NCBI GenBank assembly: GCA_964418745.1 | Contig: CAYQMX010000018.1 | Location: forward strand, 1-64,000 | Length of the DNA stretch: 64,000 nucleotides | Direction: 5' to 3' | DNA from: Scleromatobacter sp964418745 | GTDB taxonomy: Bacteria > Pseudomonadota > Gammaproteobacteria > Burkholderiales > Burkholderiaceae_C | Part shown: positions 38,329 to 47,005 of the stretch, piece after piece | How positions within the stretch are numbered: the stretch's first letter is position 1 | Layout: the number at the start of each line of letters is the position of its first letter | The notes under the pieces: model-generated | Seen by the model: the letters and a program-made list of their open reading frames with translations, nothing else | What the model was told of the DNA's origin: nothing | Databases searched by the model: none | Program-made: the position numbers and the translations under genes

Positions 38329-38694
38329 TCAGTGCTCTTGAGGGGATTCGGGAGAAGCGTGCGCGTCGTCGGCAGTCGACGGCGCGGACGCGGTGGTGTC
38401 GGCGAGCCAGTGCGCCAGCGCGTGCTCGCAGGTCTTCATCACGACGTAGGCCAGCATCGCCAGGTAGCCGTCGACGACCAGGTGGACGAACTGCCGCGCG
38501 CCGCCGTCGGCCAGCGCCATCGCGCCGTAGTCGAGGATCAGCTCGGCATTGGCGCGCAGCAGGTGCAGCAGATCCAGTGTGGCCATGCCGAAGGCGAAGA
38601 AGGCCAGCCCCATGACGACGAACGTCAGCCACGGCCGAGCCAGCACGACGCGCTGGAAATGGCGTCGCAGGTGCAGCGCGCGCGGCCAGGCCAT
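38329..38694 (-). CDS. Unknown small membrane protein inside the leu operon
   Basis: 121 residues with two predicted transmembrane helices: PWLTFVVMGLAFFAFGMATL (about 22-41) and LVVDGYLAMLAYVVMKTC (about 71-88). The ends are polar, and the Ser/Asp/His-rich C-terminus is probably cytoplasmic. I recognise no family. The ATG at 38694 is 5 bases after the leuD stop, and the stop is 1 base before leuB, so it is translated as part of the leucine operon. Whether it works in leucine metabolism or is only a passenger cannot be said. Confidence 0.82.
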   Translation of the reverse strand: MAWPRALHLRRHFQRVVLARPWLTFVVMGLAFFAFGMATLDLLHLLRANAELILDYGAMALADGGARQFVHLVVDGYLAMLAYVVMKTCEHALAHWLADTTASAPSTADDAHASPESPQEH

Positions 38695-38699
38695 GGCGC

Positions 38700-39350
38700 T
38701 CAGCCGACCAGCCGGTTGGCCAGCCAGGGCATCTTCGCCAGGCGCTCGGCCTCGTAGGCGCGGATCTTGTCGGCGTGGCGCAGCGTCAGGCCGATGTCGT
38801 CGAAGCCGTTGACCAGGCAGTACTTGCGGAACGACTGCACCTCGAACGGCAGCTCGGTGCCGTCGGGCTTGACGACGACCTGGCGCGGCAGGTCGATCGT
38901 CAGGCGATAGCCGGTGAACGCGGCGACCTCGTCGAACAGGCGCGCGACCTCCGCCTCCGGCAGCACGATGGGCAGCAGGCCGCTCTTGAAGCAGTTGGTG
39001 AAGAAGATGTCGGCGTAGCTCGGCGCGATGATGGCGCGGAAGCCGTACTGGTCCAGCGCCCAGGGCGCGTGCTCGCGGCTGGAGCCGCAACCGAAGTTGG
39101 CGCGCGCAACCAGCACCGACGCGCCGGCGTAGCGCGGCTGGTTCAGCACGAAGTCGGGGTTGGGCTTGCGCGAGGCCGGATCCTGGCCGGGTTCGCCCGG
39201 GTCGAGGTAGCGCCAGGCGTCGAACAGGTTGGGGCCGAAGCCGGTGCGCTGGATCGACTTCAGGAATTGCTTGGGGATGATCGCGTCGGTGTCGACGTTC
39301 TCGCGATCCATCGGGGCGACGAGGCCAGTGTGCAGGGTGAAGGCTTGCAT
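38700..39350 (-). CDS. leuD: 3-isopropylmalate dehydratase small subunit
   Basis: 216 residues. With LeuC it interconverts 2- and 3-isopropylmalate. The start MQAFTLHTGLVAPMDRENVD and the substrate loop ANFGCGSSREHAPW are typical. It begins 13 bases after leuC. Confidence 0.97.
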   Translation of the reverse strand: MQAFTLHTGLVAPMDRENVDTDAIIPKQFLKSIQRTGFGPNLFDAWRYLDPGEPGQDPASRKPNPDFVLNQPRYAGASVLVARANFGCGSSREHAPWALDQYGFRAIIAPSYADIFFTNCFKSGLLPIVLPEAEVARLFDEVAAFTGYRLTIDLPRQVVVKPDGTELPFEVQSFRKYCLVNGFDDIGLTLRHADKIRAYEAERLAKMPWLANRLVG

Positions 39351-39363
39351 GATGAGCGGTTCC

Positions 39364-40776
39364 TCAGCTGAACTTGCGCGAGTCGACGAAGTGGCCGTGC
39401 AGCGCGGCGGCGGCGGCCATTGCCGGGCTCACCAGGTGCGTGCGGCCGCCGGCGCCCTGCCGGCCTTCGAAGTTGCGGTTGCTCGTCGAAGCGCAGCGCT
39501 CGCCCGGCTCGAGGCGGTCGGCGTTCATCGCCAGGCACATCGAGCAGCCCGGCTCGCGCCACTCGAAGCCGGCGGCGCGGAAGACGGCGTCCAGGCCCTC
39601 GCGCTCGGCCTGCTCCTTGACCAGGCCGGAGCCGGGCACCACCAGCGCCAGGCGCACGTTCGGGGCGATGCGGCCGCCAATGCGGCGCACCACGGCCGCG
39701 GCCTCGCGCAGGTCCTCGATGCGGCTGTTGGTGCACGAGCCGATGAAGACCTTGTCGATGCGGATGTCGGCGATGGCCTTGTTCGGCTCCAGCGCCATGT
39801 AGGTCAGCGCGCGCTCCATCGCGCCACGCTTGACGTCGTCCTTCTCGCGCTCGGGGTCCGGCACCCGATCCTCGATCGACAGCACCATCTCGGGCGAGGT
39901 GCCCCAGGTGACCTGCGGGCGGATCGTGGCCGCGTCGATCTCGACCACGCGATCGAAGTGCGCGCCCGGGTCGGAGTGCAGGCTGCGCCACAGCGCGACG
40001 GCCTGGTCCCACTCGACGCCGGACGGCGAGAACGGGCGGCCCTTGACGTAGGCCAGGGTGGTGTCGTCCACCGCCACCAGGCCGGCGCGCGCGCCCGCCT
40101 CGATGGCCATGTTGCAAACCGTCATGCGGCCCTCCATCGACAACGCGCGGATGGCCGTGCCGGCGAACTCGATGGTGTAGCCGGTGCCGCCGGCGGTGCC
40201 GATGCGCCCGATCACGGCCAGCACGATGTCCTTGGCGCTGCAGCCGCGGGAGAGCGCGCCCTCGACGCGCACCAGCAGGTTCTTCGCCTTCTTGCACAAC
40301 AGCGTCTGCGTGGCCATCACGTGCTCCACCTCGCTGGTGCCGATGCCGTGCGCCAGCGCGCCGAACGCGCCGTGGGTGGAGGTGTGGCTGTCGCCGCAGA
40401 CCACCGTCATGCCGGGCAGCGTGGCGCCCTGCTCCGGCCCGATCACGTGGACGATGCCCTGGCGCTTGTCGTTCATCTTGAACTGCGTCACGCCCAGGCG
40501 GTCGCAGTTCTTGTCGAGGGTGTCGACCTGCAGGCGCGAGGTCGGGTCCACGATGCCGCCGCGGCGGTCGGTGGTGGGCACGTTGTGGTCGCTGACGGCC
40601 AGGTTGGACGACAGGCGCCACAGCTTGCGCCCGGCGATCTCCAGCCCCTCGAAGGCCTGCGGGCTGGTGACCTCGTGCAGCAGGTGGCGGTCGATGTACA
40701 GCAGCGAGGTGCCGTCTTCCTCGGTGTGCAGGACGTGATCGTCCCAGAGCTTGTCGTAGAGGGTGCGTGCGGTCAT
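39364..40776 (-). CDS. leuC: 3-isopropylmalate dehydratase large subunit
   Basis: 470 residues of the aconitase family. The [4Fe-4S] cluster ligands are visible in IGSCTNSR and in PGCSMC. The N-terminal MTARTLYDKLWDDHVL sets the start at ATG 40776. That ATG overlaps the lysR stop by 4 bases, so the regulator and the first leu gene are co-translated. Confidence 0.97.
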   Translation of the reverse strand: MTARTLYDKLWDDHVLHTEEDGTSLLYIDRHLLHEVTSPQAFEGLEIAGRKLWRLSSNLAVSDHNVPTTDRRGGIVDPTSRLQVDTLDKNCDRLGVTQFKMNDKRQGIVHVIGPEQGATLPGMTVVCGDSHTSTHGAFGALAHGIGTSEVEHVMATQTLLCKKAKNLLVRVEGALSRGCSAKDIVLAVIGRIGTAGGTGYTIEFAGTAIRALSMEGRMTVCNMAIEAGARAGLVAVDDTTLAYVKGRPFSPSGVEWDQAVALWRSLHSDPGAHFDRVVEIDAATIRPQVTWGTSPEMVLSIEDRVPDPEREKDDVKRGAMERALTYMALEPNKAIADIRIDKVFIGSCTNSRIEDLREAAAVVRRIGGRIAPNVRLALVVPGSGLVKEQAEREGLDAVFRAAGFEWREPGCSMCLAMNADRLEPGERCASTSNRNFEGRQGAGGRTHLVSPAMAAAAALHGHFVDSRKFS

Positions 40777-41723
40777 GGCATGGCCTTTTCGGGGGCGGTG
40801 GCCTCGCTCGCGCGCGCGACGACGGGCGCGGCGGCGGGGGACGGCGGGCACAGCGCGTCGACGAAGCGCTGCACGGCGGCCGGCAGCGAATCGCTCATGC
40901 GCGTGGCGAGCAGGTAATCGCGGTGCGCCCAGGGTTCTTCCAGGGCCAGCACCTTGATGTCGAACAGCTTGGAAAAGCGGGTGGCCGTGGCCGACGGCAG
41001 CACGGCCACGCCGAGCCCCGCGGCGACCAGCTGGCAGATCGCGTCGAAGCCACGCACCTGCAGGCGGGCGTTGAGCGTGCGCCCGCGCTCGAGGGCCGAC
41101 TTCAGCATCAGCTCGTGCGCCGAGGCGCCCACGTGCAGGCCGACGATGTCGAAGTCGAGCAAGGCGTCGAACGGCACAGCGTCGCGGCGCGCGAGGATGT
41201 GGTCGGTGGGCACGATGGCGGCCAGGGTGCCGCTGCTGTAGTGGCGAGCGGTCAGGCGGGCGTCGGTGCTGGGGCCGACGAAGATGCCGACGTCGGCCCG
41301 CCCTTCGGCCACGGCCTGCATCACGTCGGCGCTGGTCTGGTCTTCGAGGCTCACGCGGATGCCCGGGTGCGCGCGCGCGAAGGCGGCGAGGTCGGCCGGC
41401 AGGCATTCGGAGATGGCGCCGGCGTTGGCGACCACCCGCAGGTGGCCCTTGATGCCGCGCGAGAATTCCACCACCTCGCTCTCGAGCGCATGCAGCGAGG
41501 CGTTGAGCGTGCGGATGTGGCGCACCAGGGCGCGGCCGGCCTCGGTGAGGTCGACGCCGCGGGCGCGGCGGTCGAACAAGCCGACGCCCAGGCGGGCCTC
41601 GAGGTCGGACAGGCGCTTGCTGGCCGCCGCCAGCGCCAGGTGCTCGCGCTCGGCGCCTCGCGTGATGCTGCGGGTCTCGGCGATGGCGAGGACGAGGTTG
41701 AGCGTGACGAGATCGAAGCGCAT
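40773..41723 (-). CDS. LysR-family transcriptional regulator
   Basis: 316 residues. The winged helix-turn-helix is at about 1-60 (TRSITRGAEREHLALAAASK as the recognition region), followed by a linker helix and a periplasmic-binding-like effector domain (about 92-295). The last 20 residues are Ala/Pro-rich. It is the first gene of the leu block and is fused to leuC by an ATGA overlap, so it probably controls the leucine genes and itself. Many LysR proteins also act on a divergent gene, here the YeeE/YedE pair. The effector is unknown. A perfect dyad with a T-N11-A core lies about 200 bases upstream. Confidence 0.93.
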   Translation of the reverse strand: MRFDLVTLNLVLAIAETRSITRGAEREHLALAAASKRLSDLEARLGVGLFDRRARGVDLTEAGRALVRHIRTLNASLHALESEVVEFSRGIKGHLRVVANAGAISECLPADLAAFARAHPGIRVSLEDQTSADVMQAVAEGRADVGIFVGPSTDARLTARHYSSGTLAAIVPTDHILARRDAVPFDALLDFDIVGLHVGASAHELMLKSALERGRTLNARLQVRGFDAICQLVAAGLGVAVLPSATATRFSKLFDIKVLALEEPWAHRDYLLATRMSDSLPAAVQRFVDALCPPSPAAAPVVARASEATAPEKAMP

Positions 41724-42112
41724 GGGACCGGTCTTTGGAGGCTGACTTGAGGGACTGCGAGGAAGCCAGCTGTGACTGACGCGGCTCAGCCCGACGCGCG
41801 GGCCTCACACCGGTGAACGTGGGCCCTCGATCGGTCCGGAAGCGCCGGATGGGTGTTCCCGGTCGCCGAGCCGCTGCCGCAATGATGCGCGAAGGGTCGG
41901 CGAAGCGCGCTCGGCTGTGATGAATTCAGCCTTCCTCGCAAACGAAGGCTGATGGTACTGCGTCCGGCCCGGCGATGTCGAGAAATCCGGGCGTCCGACG
42001 GGGCTTGTCGGATTTGGCCCGGTTCGGCGCGGTGCTGCGGTCGGCTGGCGGCTGTACCCGCCAGCGGCGCCCGGCGATCGCCTATATTGGAACGTCCCCC
42101 CAAAGGACGACC
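41724..42112. other. Divergent intergenic region, lysR / yeeE
   Basis: 389 bases with no supported gene. It holds the dyad described at 41926-41952 and, for the plus strand, a TATATT at 42083-42088 that could be the -10 of the YeeE gene, though no matching -35 is clear. The yeeE ribosome site AAGGA lies six bases before its ATG. Confidence 0.5.
41926..41952. promoter_or_regulatory. Candidate LysR operator (perfect 9-bp dyad)
   Basis: TCAGCCTTC and GAAGGCTGA are separated by 9 bases. Inside it a T-N11-A core, the classic LysR box, is present (41933-41945). It lies 203 bases upstream of lysR and 161 bases upstream of yeeE, in the only gap between them. The hairpin has no T-run, so a terminator is unlikely. 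Confidence 0.6.
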
Positions 42113-42547
42113 ATGACCCTGGACTGGAATGACTTCACGCCCTGGACCGCCCTCGTCGGCGGCCTGCTCATCGGCCTGGCCGCCACGCTGCTGGTGCTGC
42201 TCGACGGGCGCATCGCCGGCGTCAGCGGCATCCTCGGCGGGCTGCTGCGGCCGACCCGCGGCGACCTGGCCTGGCGCGCGGCGTTCGTCCTCGGCCTGGT
42301 GGCCGCGCCGGCGCTCTGGTTGCTGGTGGGCGCGCTGCCGACGCCGCGGATCGATGCGGGCGCGGGTACGCTGGCCGCCTCGGGCCTGCTGGTGGGCATC
42401 GGCACGCGCTACGGCGGCGGCTGCACCAGCGGACACGGGGTGTGCGGGCTGTCGCGCCTGTCGCTGCGCTCGCTGGTGGCCACGCTCACGTTCATGGGCA
42501 CGGGCTTCCTGACGGTGCTCGTGCTGCGGCACGGGCCGGGCCTGTGA
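42113..42547 (+). CDS. YeeE/YedE family membrane protein, subunit 1
   Basis: 144 residues with about four transmembrane helices. The conserved cysteine motif YGGGCTSGHGVCGLSRLSLRS (split here: GGGCTSGHG and VCGLSRLS) is that of the YeeE/YedE family, whose members carry thiosulfate or other sulfur or selenium compounds inward. The start is ATG 42113, with AAGGA in front. It ends 17 bases before its partner; the two together equal one full-length transporter. Confidence 0.9.
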   Translation: MTLDWNDFTPWTALVGGLLIGLAATLLVLLDGRIAGVSGILGGLLRPTRGDLAWRAAFVLGLVAAPALWLLVGALPTPRIDAGAGTLAASGLLVGIGTRYGGGCTSGHGVCGLSRLSLRSLVATLTFMGTGFLTVLVLRHGPGL

Positions 42548-42564
42548 GGACGCCGGGAGCCGCC

Positions 42565-43002
42565 ATGCCGATCGTCGCCGCCCTGCTGGCCGGGCTCGTG
42601 TTCGGCCTCGGCCTGATCGCCTCGGGCATGACCAATCCCGCCAAGGTGATCGGATTCCTCGACCTCGCGGGCCGCTGGGACCCGTCGCTGGCGCTGGTCA
42701 TGGGCGGCGCCATCGCCGCCGGCCTGCCCGCCTTCGCCGTCGCGCGGCGCCGCCGCACCAGCCTGCTGGGCCGGCCGATGCCGGCGGCGCCGTCCCGGAC
42801 CATCGACCTGCGCCTGGTCGGCGGCAGCGCGCTGTTCGGCATCGGCTGGGGCATCGGCGGCTTCTGCCCCGGCCCCGGGGTCGTGGCCATCGGCATGGGC
42901 CAGGCCAAGGCACTGGTCTTCGTGGCCGCGATGCTGGCCGGCATGGGCGTGTTCCAGTTCATCGAATCGCGCCGGCGCTCGGCCGCTGCGAGCGACGACT
43001 GA
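42565..43002 (+). CDS. YeeE/YedE family membrane protein, subunit 2
   Basis: 145 residues with about four transmembrane helices. It shows the family motifs SGMTNPAKVIGFLDLAGRWD near the N-terminus and GGFCPGPGVV further on. The ATG at 42565 has GGGAG five bases upstream and is preferred over GTG 42544, which overlaps the stop of subunit 1. The pair is the short two-gene form found in many proteobacteria, often near sulfur-handling genes. No such enzyme is seen next to it here. Confidence 0.9.
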   Translation: MPIVAALLAGLVFGLGLIASGMTNPAKVIGFLDLAGRWDPSLALVMGGAIAAGLPAFAVARRRRTSLLGRPMPAAPSRTIDLRLVGGSALFGIGWGIGGFCPGPGVVAIGMGQAKALVFVAAMLAGMGVFQFIESRRRSAAASDD

Positions 43003-43013
43003 GACGACGCCGG

Positions 43014-43205
43014 TCAGGCGTTCGCGCGATGGCCGATCACGGTCACGCGCTGCACGGCGACGTGCGCCTGGCCGTAGGGGGCCATCGCCAGGCTGTCGGC
43101 CTTGGCGTACTGCGTGCCGGCGATGCCGTTCATGCCGGCGACGACGGCCAGGGTCATGAGCGTGGAGAGCGCGAAGGCGGCGGTGCGGGTGGCGATGCGG
43201 GTCAT
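43014..43205 (-). CDS. Small exported protein of unknown function
   Basis: 63 residues. The N-terminus MTRIATRTAAFALSTLMTLA is a signal peptide with a likely cut near AGTQYA or AKADS. The mature part is about 30 residues and ends VQRVTVIGHRANA. The ribosome site CAGGAG lies six bases before the ATG, which supports expression. It is convergent with the YedE gene, 11 bases away. No homologous family is recognised. Confidence 0.72.
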   Translation of the reverse strand: MTRIATRTAAFALSTLMTLAVVAGMNGIAGTQYAKADSLAMAPYGQAHVAVQRVTVIGHRANA

Positions 43206-43387
43206 GGTGGGCTCCTGGGTTCAGTCCGGGCGGAACGCGTTTCGTGTTCCGATGGATGGACTATCGGAGCCTGCGATCGCGTGGCCAAGCGACTTGCGAC
43301 GAGCGCGCGGCCGCCCCGCACGAACTGCCGCCCCGGCCGACGAACCGGACCGGGAACACCGCGCCGCGCGCGGACGCCGGCCGCCCG

Positions 43388-43415
43388 GAAACGACAAGGC
43401 CCGCCGAAGCGGGCC
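43388..43415 (-). terminator. Intrinsic terminator of the desaturase gene
   Basis: On the minus strand GGCCCGC-TTCG-GCGGGCC is a 7-bp stem with a stable tetraloop, followed by TTGTCGTTT. It begins 21 bases after the desaturase stop. Confidence 0.75.
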
Positions 43416-43436
43416 CTGTTGGCGGAGCGGGAAGGC

Positions 43437-44663
43437 TCAGGCGGCCTTGGCCGAACGCAGCTTGAGCGAGAACTCGCGCAGGGACTCGATGCCCGACTCC
43501 TCGGCCCGCTTGCACCAGGCCTGCAGGTCGGCGACGGCCTGCTCGGCCGACACGTTGGTGCGCGTCCACAGCGAGCGCAGTTCCTCGCGCATGGCGACCA
43601 GCTTGGCCAGCGCCGGCGAGGTGGCGGCGGCGTCGGCGACCTGGGCCTGCAGGTGGCCGGGGATCTTCTCGACGTCGCGGTGCAGCCAGCGGCGGGCGAC
43701 GCGCAGGTTCTCGCCCAGCGGGGTGTTCTCGGCGCCCTTGGCGCGCAGCGCGGACAGCTCGGCGGCGCAGGCGCTGCGCAGCTGGCTGGCGTACTTGGCC
43801 ATCACTTCGTAGCGGTTGGCGATGATGGCTTCCAGCGTCTCGCTGTCGGCCACGGCGCGGATGTCGCCGGTGCGCATCTGCGGGGCGACCTTGCGCACCT
43901 TGGCCCAGCCGATCATCTCCATCGCACGGATGTAGCCCCAGGCGATGTCGAACTCGAACGGCTTGACCGACAGCTTGGCCGAGGTCGGGTAGGTGTGGTG
44001 GTTGTTGTGCAGCTCTTCGCCGCCGATGATGATGCCCCAGGGCATCACGTTGCGCGACGCGTCGGCAGCTTCGAAGTTGCGGTAGCCCCAGTAGTGGCCG
44101 ATGCCGTTGATGATGCCGGCGGCGGTGATCGGGATCCACAGCATCTGGACGGCCCAGATGGAGGCGCCGATGGCGCCGAACAGCGCCAGGTTGATGATCA
44201 TCATCAGCGCGACGCCTTGCCACTGGAAGCGGCTGTAGACGTTGCGTTCGACCCAGTCGTCGGGCGTGCCGTGGCCGTACTTGGTGATGGTCTCGAGGTT
44301 CTTGGACTCGGCACGGTAGAGCTCGGCGCCGGTCAGCAGCACCGTCTTGATGCCGCGGGTGACCGGGCTGTGCGGGTCGTCGACCGTCTCGCACTTGGCG
44401 TGGTGCTTGCGGTGGATGGCGGCCCATTCCTTGGTGACCATGCCGGTGGTCAGCCACAGCCAGAAGCGGAAGAAGTGCTGCGGGATCGGGCCCAGGTCGA
44501 GGGCGCGGTGCGCCTGCGAGCGGTGCAGGAAGATGGTGACGGCGGCGATCGTGATGTGGGTCACGACGAGCGTGTAGACCAGCTCCTGCCACCACGTGGC
44601 GTGCACCAGCCCGGTCGAGAAGAAGTCCACCAACACGTTCACGAGAGTCTGAAGCGCTTCCAT
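43437..44663 (-). CDS. Membrane fatty-acid (acyl) desaturase
   Basis: 408 residues. The three histidine boxes of integral-membrane di-iron desaturases are present: HRSQAH (47-52), HRKHH and HNNHHTYP. There are two pairs of hydrophobic segments (about 20-75 and 150-205). The domain resembles delta-9 acyl desaturases, which place a double bond in saturated acyl chains and adjust membrane fluidity. After the last box a soluble, helical tail of about 140 residues follows, rich in Ala, Glu and Arg. Donor system and exact position of the double bond are not visible. A small hairpin (44679-44694) lies in its leader. Confidence 0.92.
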   Translation of the reverse strand: MEALQTLVNVLVDFFSTGLVHATWWQELVYTLVVTHITIAAVTIFLHRSQAHRALDLGPIPQHFFRFWLWLTTGMVTKEWAAIHRKHHAKCETVDDPHSPVTRGIKTVLLTGAELYRAESKNLETITKYGHGTPDDWVERNVYSRFQWQGVALMMIINLALFGAIGASIWAVQMLWIPITAAGIINGIGHYWGYRNFEAADASRNVMPWGIIIGGEELHNNHHTYPTSAKLSVKPFEFDIAWGYIRAMEMIGWAKVRKVAPQMRTGDIRAVADSETLEAIIANRYEVMAKYASQLRSACAAELSALRAKGAENTPLGENLRVARRWLHRDVEKIPGHLQAQVADAAATSPALAKLVAMREELRSLWTRTNVSAEQAVADLQAWCKRAEESGIESLREFSLKLRSAKAA

Positions 44664-44873
44664 TGCCTGCCTGTAGATGCCCGCAAAGGCGGGCGAGTAT
44701 CCGATTGTAGGGGGGTGCGCCCGTGGGCGGCCACCAAAATGCGCCCGGACCCCGGTGCATTCACCGGCATGGGCGCGTCCGTTTGAGGTTTCTCAGCGCC
44801 GGAAGTTCCCCTGTCGGGCGTCCGCCATGCAGAAATTTCGAATTGTTGAGCGATAGGGTCTACTTTTACGCTC

Positions 44874-46133
44874 TCAGGCCTTCTGCCAGGCGGCGGCGAA
44901 GAAACCGTCCATGCCGTGGGCATGGGGCCAGCTGCGCATGTAGCCGTTGGCGTTGAGCTCCTCGGCGCGTTCGACGCCGGCCGCCTTCAGCAGCTCGCCG
45001 GCGTCCAGCAGCTTGAATTCCGGGTGCGCGGCCGAGAACGCCTCGGCGATCGCCTCGTCCTCGCGGCGCAGCGGGCTGCAGGTGGCGTAGACCAGGCGGC
45101 CGCCCGACTTCAGCAGCCGGCAGGCGCTTTCCAGGATCTTGGCCTGCAGCTCGCACAGCTCGTCGATGGCCTTGGCCGACAGGCGCCACTTCAGGTCGGG
45201 GTTGCGGCGCAGCGTGCCGAGGCCGGAGCACGGCGCGTCGACCAGCACGCGGTCGATCTTGCCCGACAGGCGCTTGACGCGGTCGTCGCGCTCGTTGGTG
45301 AGCTGGGCCGGGTGCACGTTGGACAGGCCGCTGCGCGCCAGCCGCGGCTTGAGCTTGTCGAGCCGGTGGCCGTTGACGTCGAAGGCGTAGAGCCGGCCGG
45401 TGGAGCGCATCGCCGCGCCCAGGGCCAGCGTCTTGCCACCGGCGCCGGCGCAGAAGTCGACCACCATCTCGCCGCGCTTGGGCGAGACCATCGCCGCCAG
45501 CAGCTGGCTCCCCTCGTCCTGCACCTCGACGTCGCCGCGCAGGAAGACGTCGGTCTTCTGCAGCGCCGGCTTGCCGTCCACACGCAGGCCCCACGGCGAG
45601 TAAGGCGTGGGCACCGACTCGATGCCGGCGTCGTGCAGCTGGGCCTGGGCCTTCTCGCGGCTGGTCTTGAGCACGTTGACGCGCAGGTCCAGCGGTGCGC
45701 TGGTGGACATGGATGCGACGAACTTCCAGAAGCCCTCGTCGTCGAGGTCGTTCTTGAGCGCGCCCGCCAGCCAGTCGGGCATGTTGTGGCGCAGCTTCTC
45801 GGAGAAGGCGTTGCGGTCGATCGAGCGCACGTTGTTGAGCCACTGCTGCTCGTGCGGGCCCATGCCGCCGCGGATCAGCGTCTCGTTGCCCTGCCAGGCC
45901 AGGATCGCCAGGCGCCGTTCGAGCACGCCGCTGCCACTCTGGGCCAGGTGCTGGAACAGCAGGCGCTGGCGCAGCACGGCATAGGCCGTCTCGGCCAGCG
46001 CGTGGCGCTCGCGGGGGCCCAGCTCGCGGTTCTTGCGGAAGAAGTTCGAGACGACGACGTCCGCGGGCATGTCAAGCTTGCCGACCTCGCGCAGCAGTTC
46101 GGTGGCGAGTTCCAGGAGGGCGTTCGGATGCAT
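44874..46133 (-). CDS. rsmB: RsmB/NOP family rRNA cytosine-C5 methyltransferase
   Basis: 419 residues. An N-terminal NusB-like helical domain (about 1-130) is followed by the SAM-dependent domain: motif I FCAGAGGKTLALG, motif IV DAPCSGLGTLRR and motif VI ATCSPLRREDEA, with the two catalytic cysteines. The architecture matches RsmB, which methylates C967 of 16S rRNA. The sequence before motif IV differs from E. coli RsmB, so a close paralogue (RsmF-like) is possible. It lies 120 bases after purN on the same strand. Confidence 0.88.
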   Translation of the reverse strand: MHPNALLELATELLREVGKLDMPADVVVSNFFRKNRELGPRERHALAETAYAVLRQRLLFQHLAQSGSGVLERRLAILAWQGNETLIRGGMGPHEQQWLNNVRSIDRNAFSEKLRHNMPDWLAGALKNDLDDEGFWKFVASMSTSAPLDLRVNVLKTSREKAQAQLHDAGIESVPTPYSPWGLRVDGKPALQKTDVFLRGDVEVQDEGSQLLAAMVSPKRGEMVVDFCAGAGGKTLALGAAMRSTGRLYAFDVNGHRLDKLKPRLARSGLSNVHPAQLTNERDDRVKRLSGKIDRVLVDAPCSGLGTLRRNPDLKWRLSAKAIDELCELQAKILESACRLLKSGGRLVYATCSPLRREDEAIAEAFSAAHPEFKLLDAGELLKAAGVERAEELNANGYMRSWPHAHGMDGFFAAAWQKA

Positions 46134-46253
46134 GGCGCAGGTCTTTCGCGGTTATCGCTGAAATGAAGCCCGAACGGCGCCGGATGCGCCGCAGGAGCGG
46201 GGAGAAACTTCTTCGGGCGCCGGCGCTCGTGCGCCCGCGCGGGGAAACGAGGG

Positions 46254-46895
46254 TCAGGCCGGCGTGTCGGCCAGCCAGCCTTGCGGCGCGTGGCCGAGGT
46301 GGGTCACGCGGCCGTCCTTCAACTGCAGCTCGCCCTTGACGAACCAGCCCACCGCGCGTGGATAGAGCACATGCTCGGCCGCCAGCACGCGCGCGGCCAG
46401 GGTCCTCTCGTCGTCGTCCGCCCGCACTGGCACCACGGCCTGCGCGACGATGGCCCCGTGGTCCAGCTCGGCGCTGACGAAATGCACCGTGGCGCCAGCC
46501 ACCTTGCAGCCGGCCTCGATCGCCCGGCGATGCGTGTCCAGGCCGGTGAACGCGGGCAGCAGCGACGGGTGGATGTTGAGCATCCGCCCCTCGTAGCGCG
46601 CCACGAACGCCGGCGTCAGGATGCGCATGAACCCGGCCAGCACGACCAGGTCGGGGGCATGGCCGTCGATCAGCCGGGCCAGCGCCGCGTCGAACGACGC
46701 GCGGTCGGCAAAGCCCTTGTGGTCGAGCACTTCGGTGGCGATGCCTCGGGCCTGGGCCGACTGCAGGCCGCGGGCATCGGCGCGGTTGCTGATCACCGCG
46801 ACCACGTGGCCGGGCCAGTCCTGCGCCTCGGACGCGCGCACGATCGCGTCAAGGTTCGAGCCCTGACCCGAGATCAGGACCACTATTCTTTTCAT
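46254..46895 (-). CDS. purN: Phosphoribosylglycinamide formyltransferase
   Basis: 213 residues. It transfers a formyl group from 10-formyl-tetrahydrofolate in purine synthesis. The start MKRIVVLISGQGSNLDAIV is the conserved one. The catalytic Asn and His are in LNIHPSLLPAF and the catalytic Asp in AELDHGAIVAQ. The frame is open upstream to 46955, but those residues are not conserved. It is divergent from trpS across 110 bases. Confidence 0.96.
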   Translation of the reverse strand: MKRIVVLISGQGSNLDAIVRASEAQDWPGHVVAVISNRADARGLQSAQARGIATEVLDHKGFADRASFDAALARLIDGHAPDLVVLAGFMRILTPAFVARYEGRMLNIHPSLLPAFTGLDTHRRAIEAGCKVAGATVHFVSAELDHGAIVAQAVVPVRADDDERTLAARVLAAEHVLYPRAVGWFVKGELQLKDGRVTHLGHAPQGWLADTPA

Positions 46896-47005
46896 GGGCG
46901 GCCATTGTAAGGGAGAACCCACCCCGCGGCCCGCCGGGGCCTTGGCCCCGCTCACTACAATCGCCCGTTCCGCCGCGCCCCCTGGCGCGCATTCGAGAGA
47001 TCCCC

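Noticed and set aside
42544..42564. GTG 42544 as start of the second YedE gene
   Set aside because: The GTGA overlap is attractive, but the ATG at 42565 has a good ribosome site (GGGAG) and begins at the first helix.
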